The translations under genes were made by a program, and so were the position numbers. Under the pieces are notes generated by a model. The model did not search any database, was not told the DNA's origin, and was given only the letters and a program-made list of their open reading frames with translations. From assembly GCA_903813345.2 (NCBI GenBank), contig CAIIXF020000008.1, forward strand, positions 39,000,867-39,064,866: 64,000 nt of DNA, given 5' to 3'. Shown here piece by piece: positions 27,901 to 42,900 of the stretch. The stretch's first letter is position 1. Every line of letters begins with the position of its first letter. Source of the stretch: Owenia fusiformis. Lineage: Eukaryota > Annelida > Polychaeta > Sabellida > Oweniidae.

Positions 27901-30900
27901 AACCCTGTAAGTTTGAAACGAGTAATTTCAGAATTTTATGGTTGATCTGTTTTGGGTCTACATTTATTTTATTACCTGAAAATCCCATAACACACCCCAA
28001 GAGGCACTTGGAGACAGATCAATTTGAGAGGAGCTGATTTTTTTTTCTAGTATAAACATTTTTTCTTGGTTTTCAGAAGGCTAGTAAAGAGAAGCAAAGG
28101 GTTGGTGTAGTAGATTGGGATTCTCTTCTATCAACGCAGAGTTCCCACAAGTTGATGTACTCACTACAGATTGTAGAGTCGCTGTCTAGACCACTTAAGA
28201 ACAGAAGGAGATCTATGGTATGTATATTTACCCTATTGCATGTAATGTACTCACTACAGATTGTAGAGTCTCTGTCCAGACCACTTAAGAACAGAAGGAG
28301 ATCTATGGTATGTATATTTACCCTATTGCATATAATGTACTCACTATAGATTGTAGAGTCTCTGTCAAGGCCACTTAAGAACAGAAGGAGATCTATGGTA
28401 TGTATATTTACCCTATTGCATATAATGTACTCTCTACAGATTGTAGAGTCGCTGTCTAGACCACTTAAGAACAGAAGGAGATCTATGGTATGTATATTTA
28501 CCCTATTGCATATAATATACTCACTATAGATTGTAGAGTCTCTGTCAAGGCCACTTAAGAACAGAAGGAGATCTATGGTATGTATATTTACCCTATTGCA
28601 TATAATGTACACACTACAGATTGTAGAGTCGCTGTCTAGACCAGTTATAAGAACAGAAGGAGATCTATGGTATGTATATTTACCCTATTGCATATAATGT
28701 ACTCACTACAGATTGTAGAGTCTCTGTCAAGACCACTTAAGAACAGAAGGAGATCTTTGGTATGTATATTTACCCTATTGCATATAATGTACTCACTACA
28801 GATTGTAGAGTCTCTGTCAAGACCACTTAAGAACAGAAGGAGATCTATGGTATGTATATTTACCCAAATCTTACACATAACAAACTAATGGAGCTCCACT
28901 TGGCCAACAGGCTCACTGTTGACTTGCCCAGTTTGGAGATATGCATTGCATGGAATGTTGTTATATCAAAGTTGGGACATTTTCCAGATATATCATAGCA
29001 TTTTTAGTCTTTGTTGAAATTGTAAGCACTTTCATTGTATGTGTTATTATCACAATTCTAGGAAAACTGTTCATCCAAGAGGAGACGAGGGCTAAGATCT
29101 GATTAGGTTTTGGGCATGCTGGGAAATCATATGACGTCCATGTTGCTCTTCAAAGTACAATATTTATCATGATGTGCCTTTTCTCTTTTTGTACAGATGC
29201 GCTCAGGGGGAGGTGATTCTTACTTGAGCACAGATTCTGAGATGTCAGTAGATTGTGAAACTGCGGAAGAGATTTGGAGTAAACAGGTGAGTGGATAGCA
29301 TAAATGCAATATAAAAATAATTGAGAAATGATTTTTGTCTCCGCTAATTGTTTAAGAGTAAATTGTGAGGATACGCTGTTTTATTTTGGAATTCTTATTG
29401 ACAATGAGTCACTCATTCTGAACTGTTAATCATGTAGTAATTGAAATTATGTTAAAATATGAACCGATGGTTTGTGAGATAAATGTACCATAGGTATATT
29501 ATTTTAATGGATTCAAAGGCAATTTTAGCTTATCTGACTATTTTTCCAATTTTTTTTTTGTTGGCATAACTTAATACTGCTTAGAATAAATCCAAAATAC
29601 AACAAATTGATGATAATTGTATTTATTTATTTTTAGTTTATCACCCAGGGAGGTTTGAAGCATCTCTTTAACATCTTCACATCTGGTGTCTTACAAGTAA
29701 AGGATGGAGACAACTGGAACCAGGTAATATAAGGTGGAAAGTAGGAATTGAGAAAGCGAAACCTGGAAGCAATATTAGGGGGAAAGTAGAAATTGAGAAA
29801 GTGAAACCTGGAGGCAATATTAGGGGGAAAGTAGAAATTGAGAAAGTGAAACCTGGAGGCAATATTAGGGGGAAAGTAGATATTGAGAAAGTGAAACCTG
29901 AAGGCAATATTAAAGGAAAGTGAAATGTGGAGGCAATATTAGGGGGAAAGTAGAAATTGAGAAAGTGAAACCTGGAGGCAATATTAGGGGGAAAGTAGAA
30001 ATTGAGAAAGTGAAACCTGGAAGCAATATTAGGGGGAAAGTAGAAATTGAGAAAGTGAAACCTGGAGGCAATATTAGGGGGAAAGTAGAAATTGAGAAAG
30101 TGAAACCTGGAGGCAATATGAGGGGGAAAGTAGATATTGAGAAAGTGAAACCTGAAGGCAATATTAAAGGAAAGTGAAATGTGGAGGCAATATTAGGGGG
30201 AAAGTAGAAATTGAGAAAGTGAAACCTGGAGGCAATATTAGGGGGAAAGTAGAAATTGAGAAAATAAAATGTGGAGGCAATATTAGGGGGAAAGTAGAAA
30301 TTGAGAAAGTGAAACCTGGAGGCAATATTAGGGGGAAAGTAGAAATTGAGAAAGTGAAATGTGGAGGCAATATTAGGGGAAAAGTAGAAATTGAGAAAGT
30401 GAAACCTGGAGGCAATATTAGGGGGAAGGTAGAAATTGAGAAAGTGAAATGTGGAGGCAATATTAGGGGGAAAGTAGAAATTGAGAAAGTGAAACCTGGA
30501 GGCAATATTAGGGGGAAAGTAGAAATTTAGAAAGCGAAATGTGGAGGCAATATTAGGGGGAAAGTAGAAATTGAGAAAGCGAAATGTGGAGGCAATATTA
30601 GGGGGAAAGTAGAAATTGAGAAAGCGAAATGTGGAGGCAATATTAGGGGGAAAGTAGAAATTGAGAGTGAAACCTGGAGGCAATATTAGGGGGAAAGTAG
30701 AAATTGAGAAAGTGAAACCTGGAGGCAATATTAGGGGGAAAGTAGATATTGAGAAAGTGAAACCTGAAGGCAATATTAAAGGAAAGTGAAATGTGGAGGC
30801 AATATTAGGGGGAAAGTAGAAATTGAGAAAGTGAAACCTGGAGGCAATATTAGGGGGAAAGTAGAAATTGAGAAAATAAAATGTGGAGGCAATATTAGGG

Positions 30901-33900
30901 GGAAAGTAGAAATTGAGAAAGTGAAACCTGGAGGCAATATTAGGGGGAAAGTAGAAATTGAGAAAGTGAAATGTGGAGGCAATATTAGGGGAAAAGTAGA
31001 AATTGAGAAAGTGAAACCTGGAGGCAATATTAGGGGGAAGGTAGAAATTGAGAAAGTGAAACCTGGAGGCAACATTAGGGGGAAATAGCAAAGTGACACC
31101 AGGTAATATTTTAGGGGGATAATAGCAAAGTTTAATAAATATTCGGGAATAGTGAGATGGTACTCTGTTATAGCAGTCAGGGGCACAGATGATAATGCCA
31201 AATCACAAGAATTTTGAGTACTAAAAAACAAGTCTGCAGTGTTCCATTTGATGCTGTGATTTCAGAATCCGGGTTAATGTTGTCATTATTGTTATAATTA
31301 CTTTGTAGCTCTAAATTCATTTGAATGATTTGATTCATATGATGAACATTTGATGTAGTGCCTATGATCTTGTGATATAGTAATGTTGATAAATCACTGA
31401 CCTCCATTGTGTTGATTTGGGGAAAGTGCTGACCCCCTCCCCATCCTTATTCCAGTGGAGTCAAGAATGCCTAGCTTATCTACTAAGACTGGTCAGTCAG
31501 TTTGCTGTTTTGCAATCTGATGGTGAAGATGACGTCTTTGAGACATTTGAAAGCCCAAGGAAGAAAATGAAGCGACACAAAGCCAGCGAGAAAATGAATA
31601 TACAGACTCTGAATCAGGTATAGCAGGAGCCTAGATAGAATCATTAATATCCTTATAAACATTAAATTTTGACTCACATTTGAAATAGTAACTTTCTGAG
31701 ACATGGTATTTACTGTATTTTACCCCATTCATTGAATAACCACTTGAAATATTATCAACTTTATTTGTACATTGTAGGCAATTCTGTCAATGATAAACAC
31801 AGATACTGTACTAAAGATCCTGATGACGATATTGTATGATGCGACTCTGCCAGCTGATCCTAGCCAAGTGCACAGTGGATCATGGGGTAGAACTGAGGTA
31901 GGTATAACCAATGAGGGATTTATTTATTATAAGTTGATTTAGTTTATTTCAGTAACTTGCACAGGATTCCTATATGGTGTTAATTCAAATACTACCTGTT
32001 TTCATTGAAATCTCTCAATATTTCACCCTTTTAGCAGGGTGCAAAAAGATTTTCATTAGGATGGCAAGTAATTTTGGAATATCAATTTGGTGCAGCTGTA
32101 TGCTAGGAGAGATCACTTCATTATAAAATGCAGGATCTCATATCTAGCATGTTATTTTGGAATTTCAATTTGGTGCAGCTGTATGCTAGGAGGAGAGATC
32201 ACTTCATTATAAAATGCAGGATCTCATATCTAGCATGTAATTTTGGATTTTCAATTTGGTGCAGCTGTATGCTAGGAGGAGAGATCACTTCATTATAAAA
32301 TGCAGGATCTCATATTAAGAACATAATTTTGGATTTTCAATTTGGTGCAGCTGTATGCTAGGGGGAGAGATCACTTCATTATAAAATGCAGGATCTCATA
32401 TTAAGAACGTAATTTTGGATTTTCAATTTGGTGCAGCTGTATGCTAGGGGGAGAGATCACTTCATTATAAAATGCAGGATCTCATATTTAGCAAGAGGTA
32501 TCACTTATCTTTATCAGTGAGGAACATGTTCTTGAACATAGAGTGAAAAATGTGATTGAAGTATAAAGTAAATGCTCATACTGTATGTTTGTTTTCAGGT
32601 GGTTCACTATGCCCTGTCATTCCTTGTTTCCTGGGCCTATAGCTGTGATAAGGTGCTCCCTGCTCTCTGTAGCTGTGATAATTTTCCACAGTGGCTAAAA
32701 CGATTAACTCTTGAAGCACCGGAGGTATGTTATTTAGCTGTATTCACTATTCATACTTGTATATAAGGTCCAACCACTCATGGTGAAATCACATATCATC
32801 AGGTTAGTCATGACTGTAAAGCTTAAGCCTTAATACTAGCAACCATTTTTTCAATACAAAAACAGGCAAAATCAGGTCAGATGCCCCATCTGTCATTTAG
32901 AAACCATCAAGGGACTGTCTATTTCACATTGTAGCCATACATGAGACTAGAAGCATGTAGAGGTATAATTAGACTGTTTCTATTTCACATTGTAGCCATA
33001 CATGAGACTAGAAGCATGTAGGGGGATATACAGACTTTGTTTGGGGAGGTCAGATGATGGAAAACTTGGTTACAACTTTCTGATGCCAGTTCTTGCCAGC
33101 CTCCTCAGCTTCCTGAGTAAAACCTTGAAGATGAAGCCTCGTAAACGAGATGTAAGTTTTTGAATAACTTTTGTCTTTTAAATTGCTCACTTCGAGAAAT
33201 TCAATTTTTTCTTCAAGTTCAACATGTCTTGTGCAGTTACATTACAACACACAATAAACGCTACTGTGTCTTTAATACTGATTTTAATTTAGTCAAAAGC
33301 TTTAGTGAATGAGTTTAAAGAAAACAGTTATTTCCTCAATGTCGACGAGTGTTTTTCACAAAATATTTATACTTATTATCATCTGACTGTTTTATTGTCA
33401 TTTTAATGAATAATTAGACCAGATTTTGGGAATATAAGATGAATATTTTTGTGATGAGTAATAAATGTATGGGACGGCATATTATATCACTTTGTGTTAC
33501 TATGCCAACTGATATGTTATTCCATGTTTTTCAGTATGATGACAAGGACAAAGAACTCTATGGACCTGGGTCCAGAGATTACTTCTGGTTGTCATGCCAA
33601 CTAATATATTATTCCATGTTTTTCAGTATGATGACAAGGACAAAGAACTCTATGGACCTGGGTCCAGAGATTACTTCTGGTTGTCCTGCCAACGAATATA
33701 TTATTCCATGTTTTTCAGTATGATGACAAGGACAAAGAACTCTATGGACCTGGGTCCAGAGATTACTTCTGGTTGTCCTGCCAACGGATATATTATTCCA
33801 TGTTTTTCAGTATGATGACAAGGACAAAGAACTCTATGGACCTGGGTCCAGAGATTACTTCTGGTTGTCCTGCCAACGGATATATTATTCCATGTTTTTC

Positions 33901-36900
33901 AGTATGATGACAAGGACAAAGAACTCTATGGACCTGGGTCCAGAGATTACTTCTGGTTGTCCTGCCAACGGATATATTATTCCATGTTTTTCAGTATGAT
34001 GACAAGGACAAAGAACTCTATAGACCTGGGTCCAGAGATTACTTCTGGTTGTCCTGCCAACGGATATATTATTCCATGTTTTTCAGTATGATGACAAGGA
34101 CAAAGAACTCTATGGACCTGGGTCCAGAGATTACTTCTGGTTGTCCTGCCAACGGATATATTATTCCATGTTTTTCAGTATGATGACAAGGACAAAGAAC
34201 TCTATGGACCTGGGTCCAGAGATTACTTCTGGTTGTCCTGCCAACGGATATATTATTCCATGTTTTTCAGTATGATGACAAGGACAAAGAACTCTATGGA
34301 CCTGGGTCCAGAGATTACTTCTGGTTGTCATGCCAACTGATATATTATTCCATGTTTTTCAGTAATTTCAGAGATTACTTCTGGTTGCTATGCCAACTGA
34401 TATATTATTCCATGTTTTTCAGTATGATGACAAGGACAAGGAACTCTATGGAGCTGGGTCTAGAGATTACTTCTGGTTGTCCTGCCAACGGATATATTAT
34501 TCCATGTTTTTCAGTAATTTCAGAGATTACTTCTGGTTGTTATGCCAACTGATATATTATTCCATGTTTTTCAGTATGATGACAAGGACAAGGAACTCTA
34601 TGGACCTGGGTCCAGAGATTACTTCTGGTTGCTATGCCAACTGATATATTATTCCATGTTTTTCAGTATGATGACAAGGACAAGGAACTCTATGGAGCTG
34701 GGTCCAGAGATTACTTCTGGTTGCTATGCCGACTAATAGATGGCATTTGTCACAATGATGCAGAGAAAAGTTGGCAAGAGGTAAAGAGTTTTTTAAAAAT
34801 TTTGCCTATGTGGCTACAATAAAAAGTAAATCTCCTTGAAAGCTAAGGGTATATTTTCTGTATGAGAGCATATAGGTTTGGTTGACAAATGGCTTATCCT
34901 AGATATTAAATTTTAAATTCTGATAAATATGGTTAATATTTTTTAGGAGGAAAGCACAGTGGATTTGGACTGGTTGGCGAGCCATACTATGGGTCTAATA
35001 CTAGATAGGGAATATAAAGAGACTAAACAGTTGGAGGATGATGGTCTCATTGGTCTGTTGAATGTTACATCTGCTGTCATGAAACACAATCCACCTGTGA
35101 AGTTCCAAGAGAGGGGACAGGTGAGTGCCCTAACATAAGGCCATGCATAGAGAGGGGACAGGTGAGTGCCCTTAACATAAGGCCATGCATGGTATTCCAA
35201 GAGAGGGGACAGGTGAGTGCCCTTAACATAAGGCCATGCATGGTATTCCAAGAGAGGGGACAGGTGAGTGCCCTTAACATAAGGCCATGCATGGTATTCC
35301 AAGAGAGGGGACAGGTGAGTGCCCTTAACATAAGGCCATGCATGGTATTCCAAGAGAGGGGACAGGTGAGTGCCCTTAACATAAGGCCATGCATGGTATT
35401 CCAAGAGATGGGACAGGTGAGTGCCCATAACATAAGGCCATGCATAGAGAGGGGACAGGTGAGTGCCCTTAACATAAGGCCATGCATGGTATTCCAAGGA
35501 TAAATACCACCATTGTCATGGTAATTAGTGGTTTGGTAGTCACCATTTTTATAAGTGTTCTAACTCTCTAAGGGATTGTAACCACATTTGCTTTTTGATA
35601 TCAAGTGTCATTGACAGTGCTAATATGACACTGAAACTACATATATACATGTACATATACATATACATATACATGTACATGTACTTAACATCTTCCAAGA
35701 TCAATTGATAATAATTGAAACATTTTCATAATGGATCTTCAAACATGTGTGCAATTAATCATGGAAAGAAAAATTTAAGTTTGATTTTTGAAGTGTATTT
35801 GAAGTTTTATATGAGACCATTTACATACAAACCAATGGGATAGTTGTGAAGTAACCTACTAGAGACAATAAATTGGTTCATATTTTCACCCTCCTCACCC
35901 CGTTATGATGAAATATTGTCTCTCTAAAATCATATGATTAATAAGTCTATTGTTTCACTTTCATTTTCATTTCTTTAATTGAATAGTATGAACTAGAAAA
36001 ATCTGATTTAGATTGAGGAAAACCAATCCAAAACAGACATTGAACCTGTGCGAAACAGTTTGGTCCATCATGATAAACTGCAAACAAATTTGTATTTCCA
36101 CATGGTTTCCACCAGGCAACTTTCCCATATGTGCAACTGGATATTGCATCACTATACCGATCTTTCGTCCAAAATGAGCCATGGTTGTTCCACTTGAATG
36201 AATCTCTGATTGTACTAGTTCCAGTTGAATTGAAGCCTCCCAAAGTTAGTGCATATTTGTTCTTTTCAACACCAATACTAAAGCTGGAATACTCAGCCAA
36301 CCCATTCTCATTTTTCCATCCAACAAGCTCAACTCGTAACATGTAACGTCCCTGCCGAAGAATAGATAAAATAGCCTCAAACCCAATAAAGTATTCTCCT
36401 GGAGTTGAACCAAAACCATTTTTGTAGTCATTCCATGTTCGATTATGGAAGATCTCTTTGCCATTGAAGCGGTGGGCAATCACTATCCATCCATCCTCAC
36501 AATTTGCCAGGACGTGTTTTCCAGATTTTGTAACTATTGTATATGGTCCATCTCTGGCTTGGAAACAATCTTTTTTTGCTGTTAAAATGATAATGTGACC
36601 ACTGTAGTTTACAATTTCAAAATACATCGAGTCTTCGGATATACATGTACTTGTATTAGTGGACATAATTCGGTCAAAGGAAAAAATGTTCCTCACCTTC
36701 GCCACCTCCATTTTTGATTCCTGTTTCCAAAATAGATAATTTTGCAAATATTTTATTAATATCATCCTCCAGTTTTGAAGTCATGGTTCGAATATCCCTT
36801 TTTAGATCAGATATTTTACCCAATAATACATTTTCTGATTTAATGGTCATACTGCCTATTTCATCTTCCAATTTTGTGATATCTTTTCTCTTACATAGGA

Positions 36901-39900
36901 CATTGTTGCATGTTTGACCCTTTATTAGACCTATAACATATAATAATAATAATCATAAGAGATTGAGTCTGTGGCAAACATTAAGTTGATATCAGTACAG
37001 TTAAGCAATTTCAATCCCCTCCCCCGAAAAACAAAATTTGAAAAAATTATTTGCTTGTATCCCCATCCTCCAACAATATTGACTTAGTTCTGCCAAGTGG
37101 ATGCTCTCCTTACATGTAGTAGTAACTATTAAAAGAAGATGCTCATGTACATGTTTTATAAATGAGGATGTGATATGGTGTCTTAATGTGCATTATAATT
37201 TATATTCTTATATTTGATTAACTTACCTGAAACCAAAGCAAAAGCCAAAATGGCCAAAATAACACCATATGGTTGATGCATTTTGCCTTGCTTCAAAATT
37301 GATGCATTAACTTCAAGGCAGTATTAGGAAATGTATAGCTGATTCACTTCAGTAATGTGCTTGATTTGTTTACTCACCTTTTGTGTTGATAACACGAAAA
37401 AACAGTCAGTAAAGATCAGTGTGTTAAAGTTAATTTCATTAAATACATGATAGAACAAGTAATTACATATACCTATTATTAATATTAAAAGGTTACTTTG
37501 AATTACAACAAAGTACAATATGTTATAAACATATGTCTTCTGTCTATATACATGTATATATTGGGAAAAAAATTTCCAAAGTATATGTACAACAAGTTGT
37601 AAGGCAATGTACCTCTAATCCTCACCAATGACAGGAATTAGATCAAGTCTTAGACTTGTTGTCCTATCTTATGTTTTAATCAGTATATCAAATGTTCTAT
37701 TTTTACAGAGTTTTACACTGGAGGTTTTCTGGATGTTGTTTGCGTTACCTACACAAGAGAAGCGCCATCTGCCCAAGTGCAAGTCCCATACAGCCAGGTC
37801 TGCCGCCTATGACCTTCTAGTTGAAATGGTGAAATCTAGTCTTAATAATTATGCTGTCTTCCATGAGAAAATGCTGGCACAACATATGAAAGGTAGTATT
37901 ATTTCACATATTTATGCACAGAGTAACAGAATTAGCTTTTTATTTACAGATAAACAGATGATATTTCCTACAGATCAAGATTAGATTGCCCACTATTATT
38001 TGTCAACTAATTTTTGACAAATGAAGTCTACCATTTTTTTGAACCATATTGTGGTCCATGATGGAGAAATTAGCCTTTTTCACTTTTTGCTCCCTCTGAA
38101 TTGTCCCATTTTTGGCCTATAGCTTTGACCATGACCTTTTTGATATTGATGATAATCTCATTATTATATTTAGATGGCCATTCCCCATATACCTGGGACC
38201 ATTGGCCCCATGAGGATGGCAGATCTACATGTGGCTATGTAGGACTCACAAACCTTGGTGCTACTTGCTATATGGCTACTTGTATGCAGCATCTCTACAT
38301 GATTCCTCAGGTTGGTAAATATAACATCTTGCTTCTTGCTCTCTTTGTGATTCTGGCCATGCTGACTTTATTTCAGTCCTTGAAATGAGTCTATGACATA
38401 ATTTTAAATTTTATATCCTTTTGTGGCTCATTTTTAGACTGTAATCCCCATGCAATATATCAATTATCAAAAATTTCACGAAATGGCGTTAAAGCTTTGA
38501 ATTTTAATTTTGAATGTTTTGTTCAAACTCCTACTGTTTCTTCATTAAACCTGTTCTTGATAAGAATGGAATCAACACTTTGCACGTCTTTCTATTATGT
38601 TTCAGGCCAGAAAATTTGTGCTTGAAGCAAAGTGCAGTCAAAATACTAAACACGAAGGAACATTGACGGAGTTGCAGAAAATGTTTGCATATCTCTTAGA
38701 AAGTGAGCGAAAAGCTTATAATCCCCGCAGCTTCTGTAAAGTATACACAATGGACAAGCTGCCGTTGAATACAGGAGAGCAAAAAGATATGACAGAATTT
38801 TTCACCGATTTGATTACGAAACTTGAAGAAATGTCTCCTGAGCTCCGTAAACTTGTGAAGAATTTATTCGGTGGTGTGATCACAAATAATGTTGTATCTT
38901 TGGACTGTCCACACGTTAGCCGCACGAAAGAGGAGTTTTATACTGTTAGATGTCAGGTGGGTTACAATGCTTTTATATGAAACTATGTCAATACATGCTA
39001 ATAACCATGTTATTTTATGTTTATAAGCTGCCTTTGAAAATATAGCCAAATAAGAAATTTCCCTTAAATAGAAACTTGTCCGAAAAGTGAAGGGGTTGTG
39101 AGTTCAATCCCCACTAGGGTCGACTGACTTTTTCACATCAGCCCTTAGCGCAGAATTTTGTTCTGTGTTTTCATTAAACATGCGAGGCCAGTACCCATTG
39201 ACTTCTGACATTTTGTAGGTGACAGATATGAAGAATCTCTATGAATCCCTTGATGAGGTTACAGTCAAAGACACACTGGAAGGGGACAATATGTACACAT
39301 GTTCAAAATGCCAAAAGAAAGTCCGTGCAGAAAAGAGGTACGTGAGAAAAAAAATTTCAGAATTTTTGACTTACAAAGTTGATTTACAAGAATGCAAGTA
39401 TGGTGACTTGAGAAACACTTATAGATTAAAATCATGTTTTGAAGAAAAGAGTAGCATTGATTAAGATGAAGGCTTTAGACTTTTCCTTGAATTGGAAGTG
39501 GCATTTGTGCTTGCTTCTGACAAGATGTTTCAACACATTGAGGCACACATTCAACATGTGAAATAACCCTTCTCATATTTCCAGGGCCTGTTTCAAGAGA
39601 CTTCCTAAGATCCTATGTTTCAACACAATGAGGTATACATTCAACATGCTAACAATGATGAAGGAGAAGGTCAACACACATTTCTCATTCCCCCTAAGGC
39701 TGGATATGTCAGGCTACTTAGAGAAGAATCTGCTAGAAGCCAGTAAGCTAAGTGGTAAGTTTGCTAAACTGTCTCTACTCACAATGTCTGGCTCCTCATG
39801 ATATGTGTCCACTCATAATGTCTACCTACTCAAAATGTTGTTCACTCAAAATCTCGATCTACTCAAAATGTCAGTATAATCTCTGTCTACTCAAAATGTA

Positions 39901-42900
39901 TCTTCTCAAAATGGTGGTCTACTCAAAATGTCTATTTACTCAAAATGTTGGTTTTCTCTTATTATCTACATACTCAAAACTCTAGTTTGCCACAAGTGTT
40001 GAGGGTGCACCAAGGTTAATTTTTGCACTTTATATCCACTTGCCACAATTGATTAAAGGTACATATCAATTAACCTATTTTCCATGCATTTGTCATTGAC
40101 CGAAGTGTAATACATATCACCCAACATTTACAAACATGAGTTTCGGTAATTCCTTTTGAGATTACATACTATATATAAAGCCTTACATGTTTATAGTATT
40201 TATATATTGATGTTTGCACAGAAATCAGGAAACTAGATTTGCTGGATGGATTCTGTGGAGGTATTAACTAAGTTGTAGGATATAAGAGTGTTTATCTAGC
40301 TACAGGCTGGGTCAAAATGTCTTTTCTCCAAACTAATTTAATAGAAGCTCACCCCCTCCCCCCCCAAATTCATAAATCTTTTTGCAGCTTTCAAGGCATG
40401 TTCTACAGTAAAATCATAAAATGATTGCCATGTACTGGTACTATGTGCTCTCCCTTAAAAATGTTTTGAAAAAATCATCAACTTTATTGTCATCAATTTC
40501 TAATGCTTTTTTGGCATATAAACCTGCCTTTCTAGCCCTCCCTTTAAATATTAGTTATGAGAAAAGTTTTGTTCAGTGATGTATTCAGATTACAAGAAAG
40601 CAATTTGCACTCGGTTCTTGTATTTGTATTTATTTAAATGTTAATTGTTATATTGGTTTTGTTGTTGCATTTGATAATTATAATTTCAGTTCAATAATGA
40701 TCATAATATATAAGAGCTCCTTTTCTTTTCTAAAAGATTTTCCTTGACCTAAATATTGAAATGAATGTATATTTCTTATGATGACGTTATTAAGAAATAA
40801 AGACCCGAAGAGCAGGTGTTATATCGAAGAATACATCCCGCAGGGCTAGGCACAAACATTTTCTGTAACCCAAATGACCGAACGGAGTGAGGGGTTCGAA
40901 AGCTTTTGTGCCTAGCCCAATGTTGACTTTGTTCACAGTTTATAGAAGGGGTGAATACAGTCATGTTCGAATGATTAATATTTCCGCGATGAATATTCTC
41001 TTTTGCTTGGCCATTAACCAGTCAAGTTAGTCATTCCAATTATTGGTCATAATGCCATTCTTCTAGGTTTAGGGCCAAAACATATTGCCAAAATTCAAAA
41101 ATCTCTTTCTAATTTGTTTACATTAATGTTGCTACCTGCATTCTTGGATGATGGCATCATGAATATATATATCAATCACTCCTGTTCTAGTTTCTTTGGT
41201 TTACCAAAAAGGGTCAGGATTTATAAGAAATAAGAGTAATTCGCAAAATTGGCCCAAGTTTTGAAATTTTCAGATGATGACGAGGAGGAAGCTAATAAAC
41301 AGGAAGCGGAAGAATTTGGTGAAAATATTGAGGTGTACTCTTACGAGTTAATAGGTGTCACTGTACACACGGGAACTGCTGATGGCGGCCATTACTATAG
41401 TTTCATACGAGATCGTTTGAACAAGAATGAGACTGGCCAGGATAAGTGGTATCTGTTTAATGACGCTGAGGTGAAACCGTTTGACCCTAGTCAACTGGCC
41501 TATGAATGCTTTGGTGGAGAAATGACGGTAAGTTTTTTTTGAAAATAGATCAAATTCTCAATTTGATATAATTAACATTTTTAAGTGTACATATGGATGT
41601 CAAATTCTTTCATAGCCCACATTTTTCTTCAATATTGTTTACCACTATCATGTGCCATCATCTGTCATTGACTTGTATTTTCAGAGTAAAACATATGATT
41701 CTGTGACTGACAAGTTCATGGACTTCTCTTTTGAAAAGGTAAGTTCAGAATGCTAGCTGCATGGTTGAAACTTTTCAAATGGCTAGAATTAAACATTTAT
41801 TAGTAGATATTGTTAAATGCTGCAAAATAGCTATAAACTGCTTGATTGATTTATACTTGAGCCTGTATTATTCTTATCCTCATGGATCTTACAAATCATC
41901 AAGATGTTTTTTGTGATTAATGAGAAACTAATGCCCATTAGTGTTCAACCGTGCCATCTAAACAATTCTATGATAAGGTATGTGTAGTTTTTCATTGCTT
42001 AACTTTCAGACAAACAGTGCCTATATGTTGTTCTATGAGAGACGAAAACAAACTGATGAAGAATCAGAGCCTCAATGTGAGCAAACTGAAAATGAGGCTG
42101 CAACAGATACCTATAGAGGGCAGGTCAATCTCTCCAAGGAACTTGCAGAGGTAAATTATTACATAGATATGAAAATTATTAAGGAAATTTTGTTTCAATA
42201 GCTTATTGTATTATTTTCTGTAAAGAATTAATATACAAATAATATTAATATTTTGGATGGACTGTGTTTAGAAAATATTATTTCCTCCATTAACTTACAT
42301 GTAGTTAGAATTTTAATTCAAATCAAAAACGTTTATATATAAGAGATAGTATTATATCATTATTTTTATTATCTAATGCTTTCATTTGTGTTTCCTTTCA
42401 GTGGATATGGCAAGATAACACCCAGTTCTTGCAAGATAAGAACATATTCGAACGAACCTATTTTGAGTAAGTTAATATTTTCTTTGATTATGTTATCCAT
42501 GCTCCATAAACAATGTTTTGAAAAAAAAAAATGTAAAGTGCAAAAGTTATACCAGGGTTGGGTTAAAGACATTGGGCATTTGGTGTAAATTTCCATATGG
42601 CCATTTGTACTTTAAAGTGTGATATTTTTTGTTGCAGGTTTATGTGGCAGATGTGTTCTTATATCCCAACCACTCTCATCAAAGAAGACCCAGTCACTGT
42701 GCCTTTATTAGCAGCTAAACTAGGAACATCATTTGTGCTAGAGACTCTCATACACTCAAAGGAGAAACCTCTAATGGTCAGCTGGATAGAACTGATATCA
42801 AACAAGTTTAATTCTTGCCATGCAGCGTGTGAGGTAATAATATTGCAGTGTCAGTTCAATTATTCAATGTCACCTAAACATTGGGCATTATGCAACAATA

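Noticed and set aside
28073-28612. 179-codon minus-strand frame with a repeated NRVNIHTIDLLLFLSGLD peptide
   Set aside because: It is the reverse strand of the exon 21 donor array; the 90 bp unit is a multiple of three, so frames stay open.
29061-29106. Extra exon between exons 21 and 22 (ENCSSKRRRGLRSD then stop)
   Set aside because: It ends in a stop, has no conserved counterpart, and skipping it gives a perfect phase-0 join; kept only as a low-confidence note.
29677-31231. Several frames of up to 393 codons with repeated NIASRFHFLN or GGNIRGKVEIEKVK
   Set aside because: The 45 bp repeat unit keeps frames open on both strands; no splice or start evidence, and the array lies inside a USP34 intron.
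33439-34822. Repeated DYFWLSCQRIYYSMFF frames as a multi-repeat protein domain
   Set aside because: The 92 bp unit is not a multiple of three and the Tyr-Tyr-Ser-Met-Phe part is the intron with its acceptor; only the last copy is exon 28.
35162-35503. Repeated VSALNIRPCMVFQERGQ frame as an in-frame extension of exon 29
   Set aside because: The first unit after exon 29 is one base shorter and runs into taa, so the open units are not in frame with the exon.
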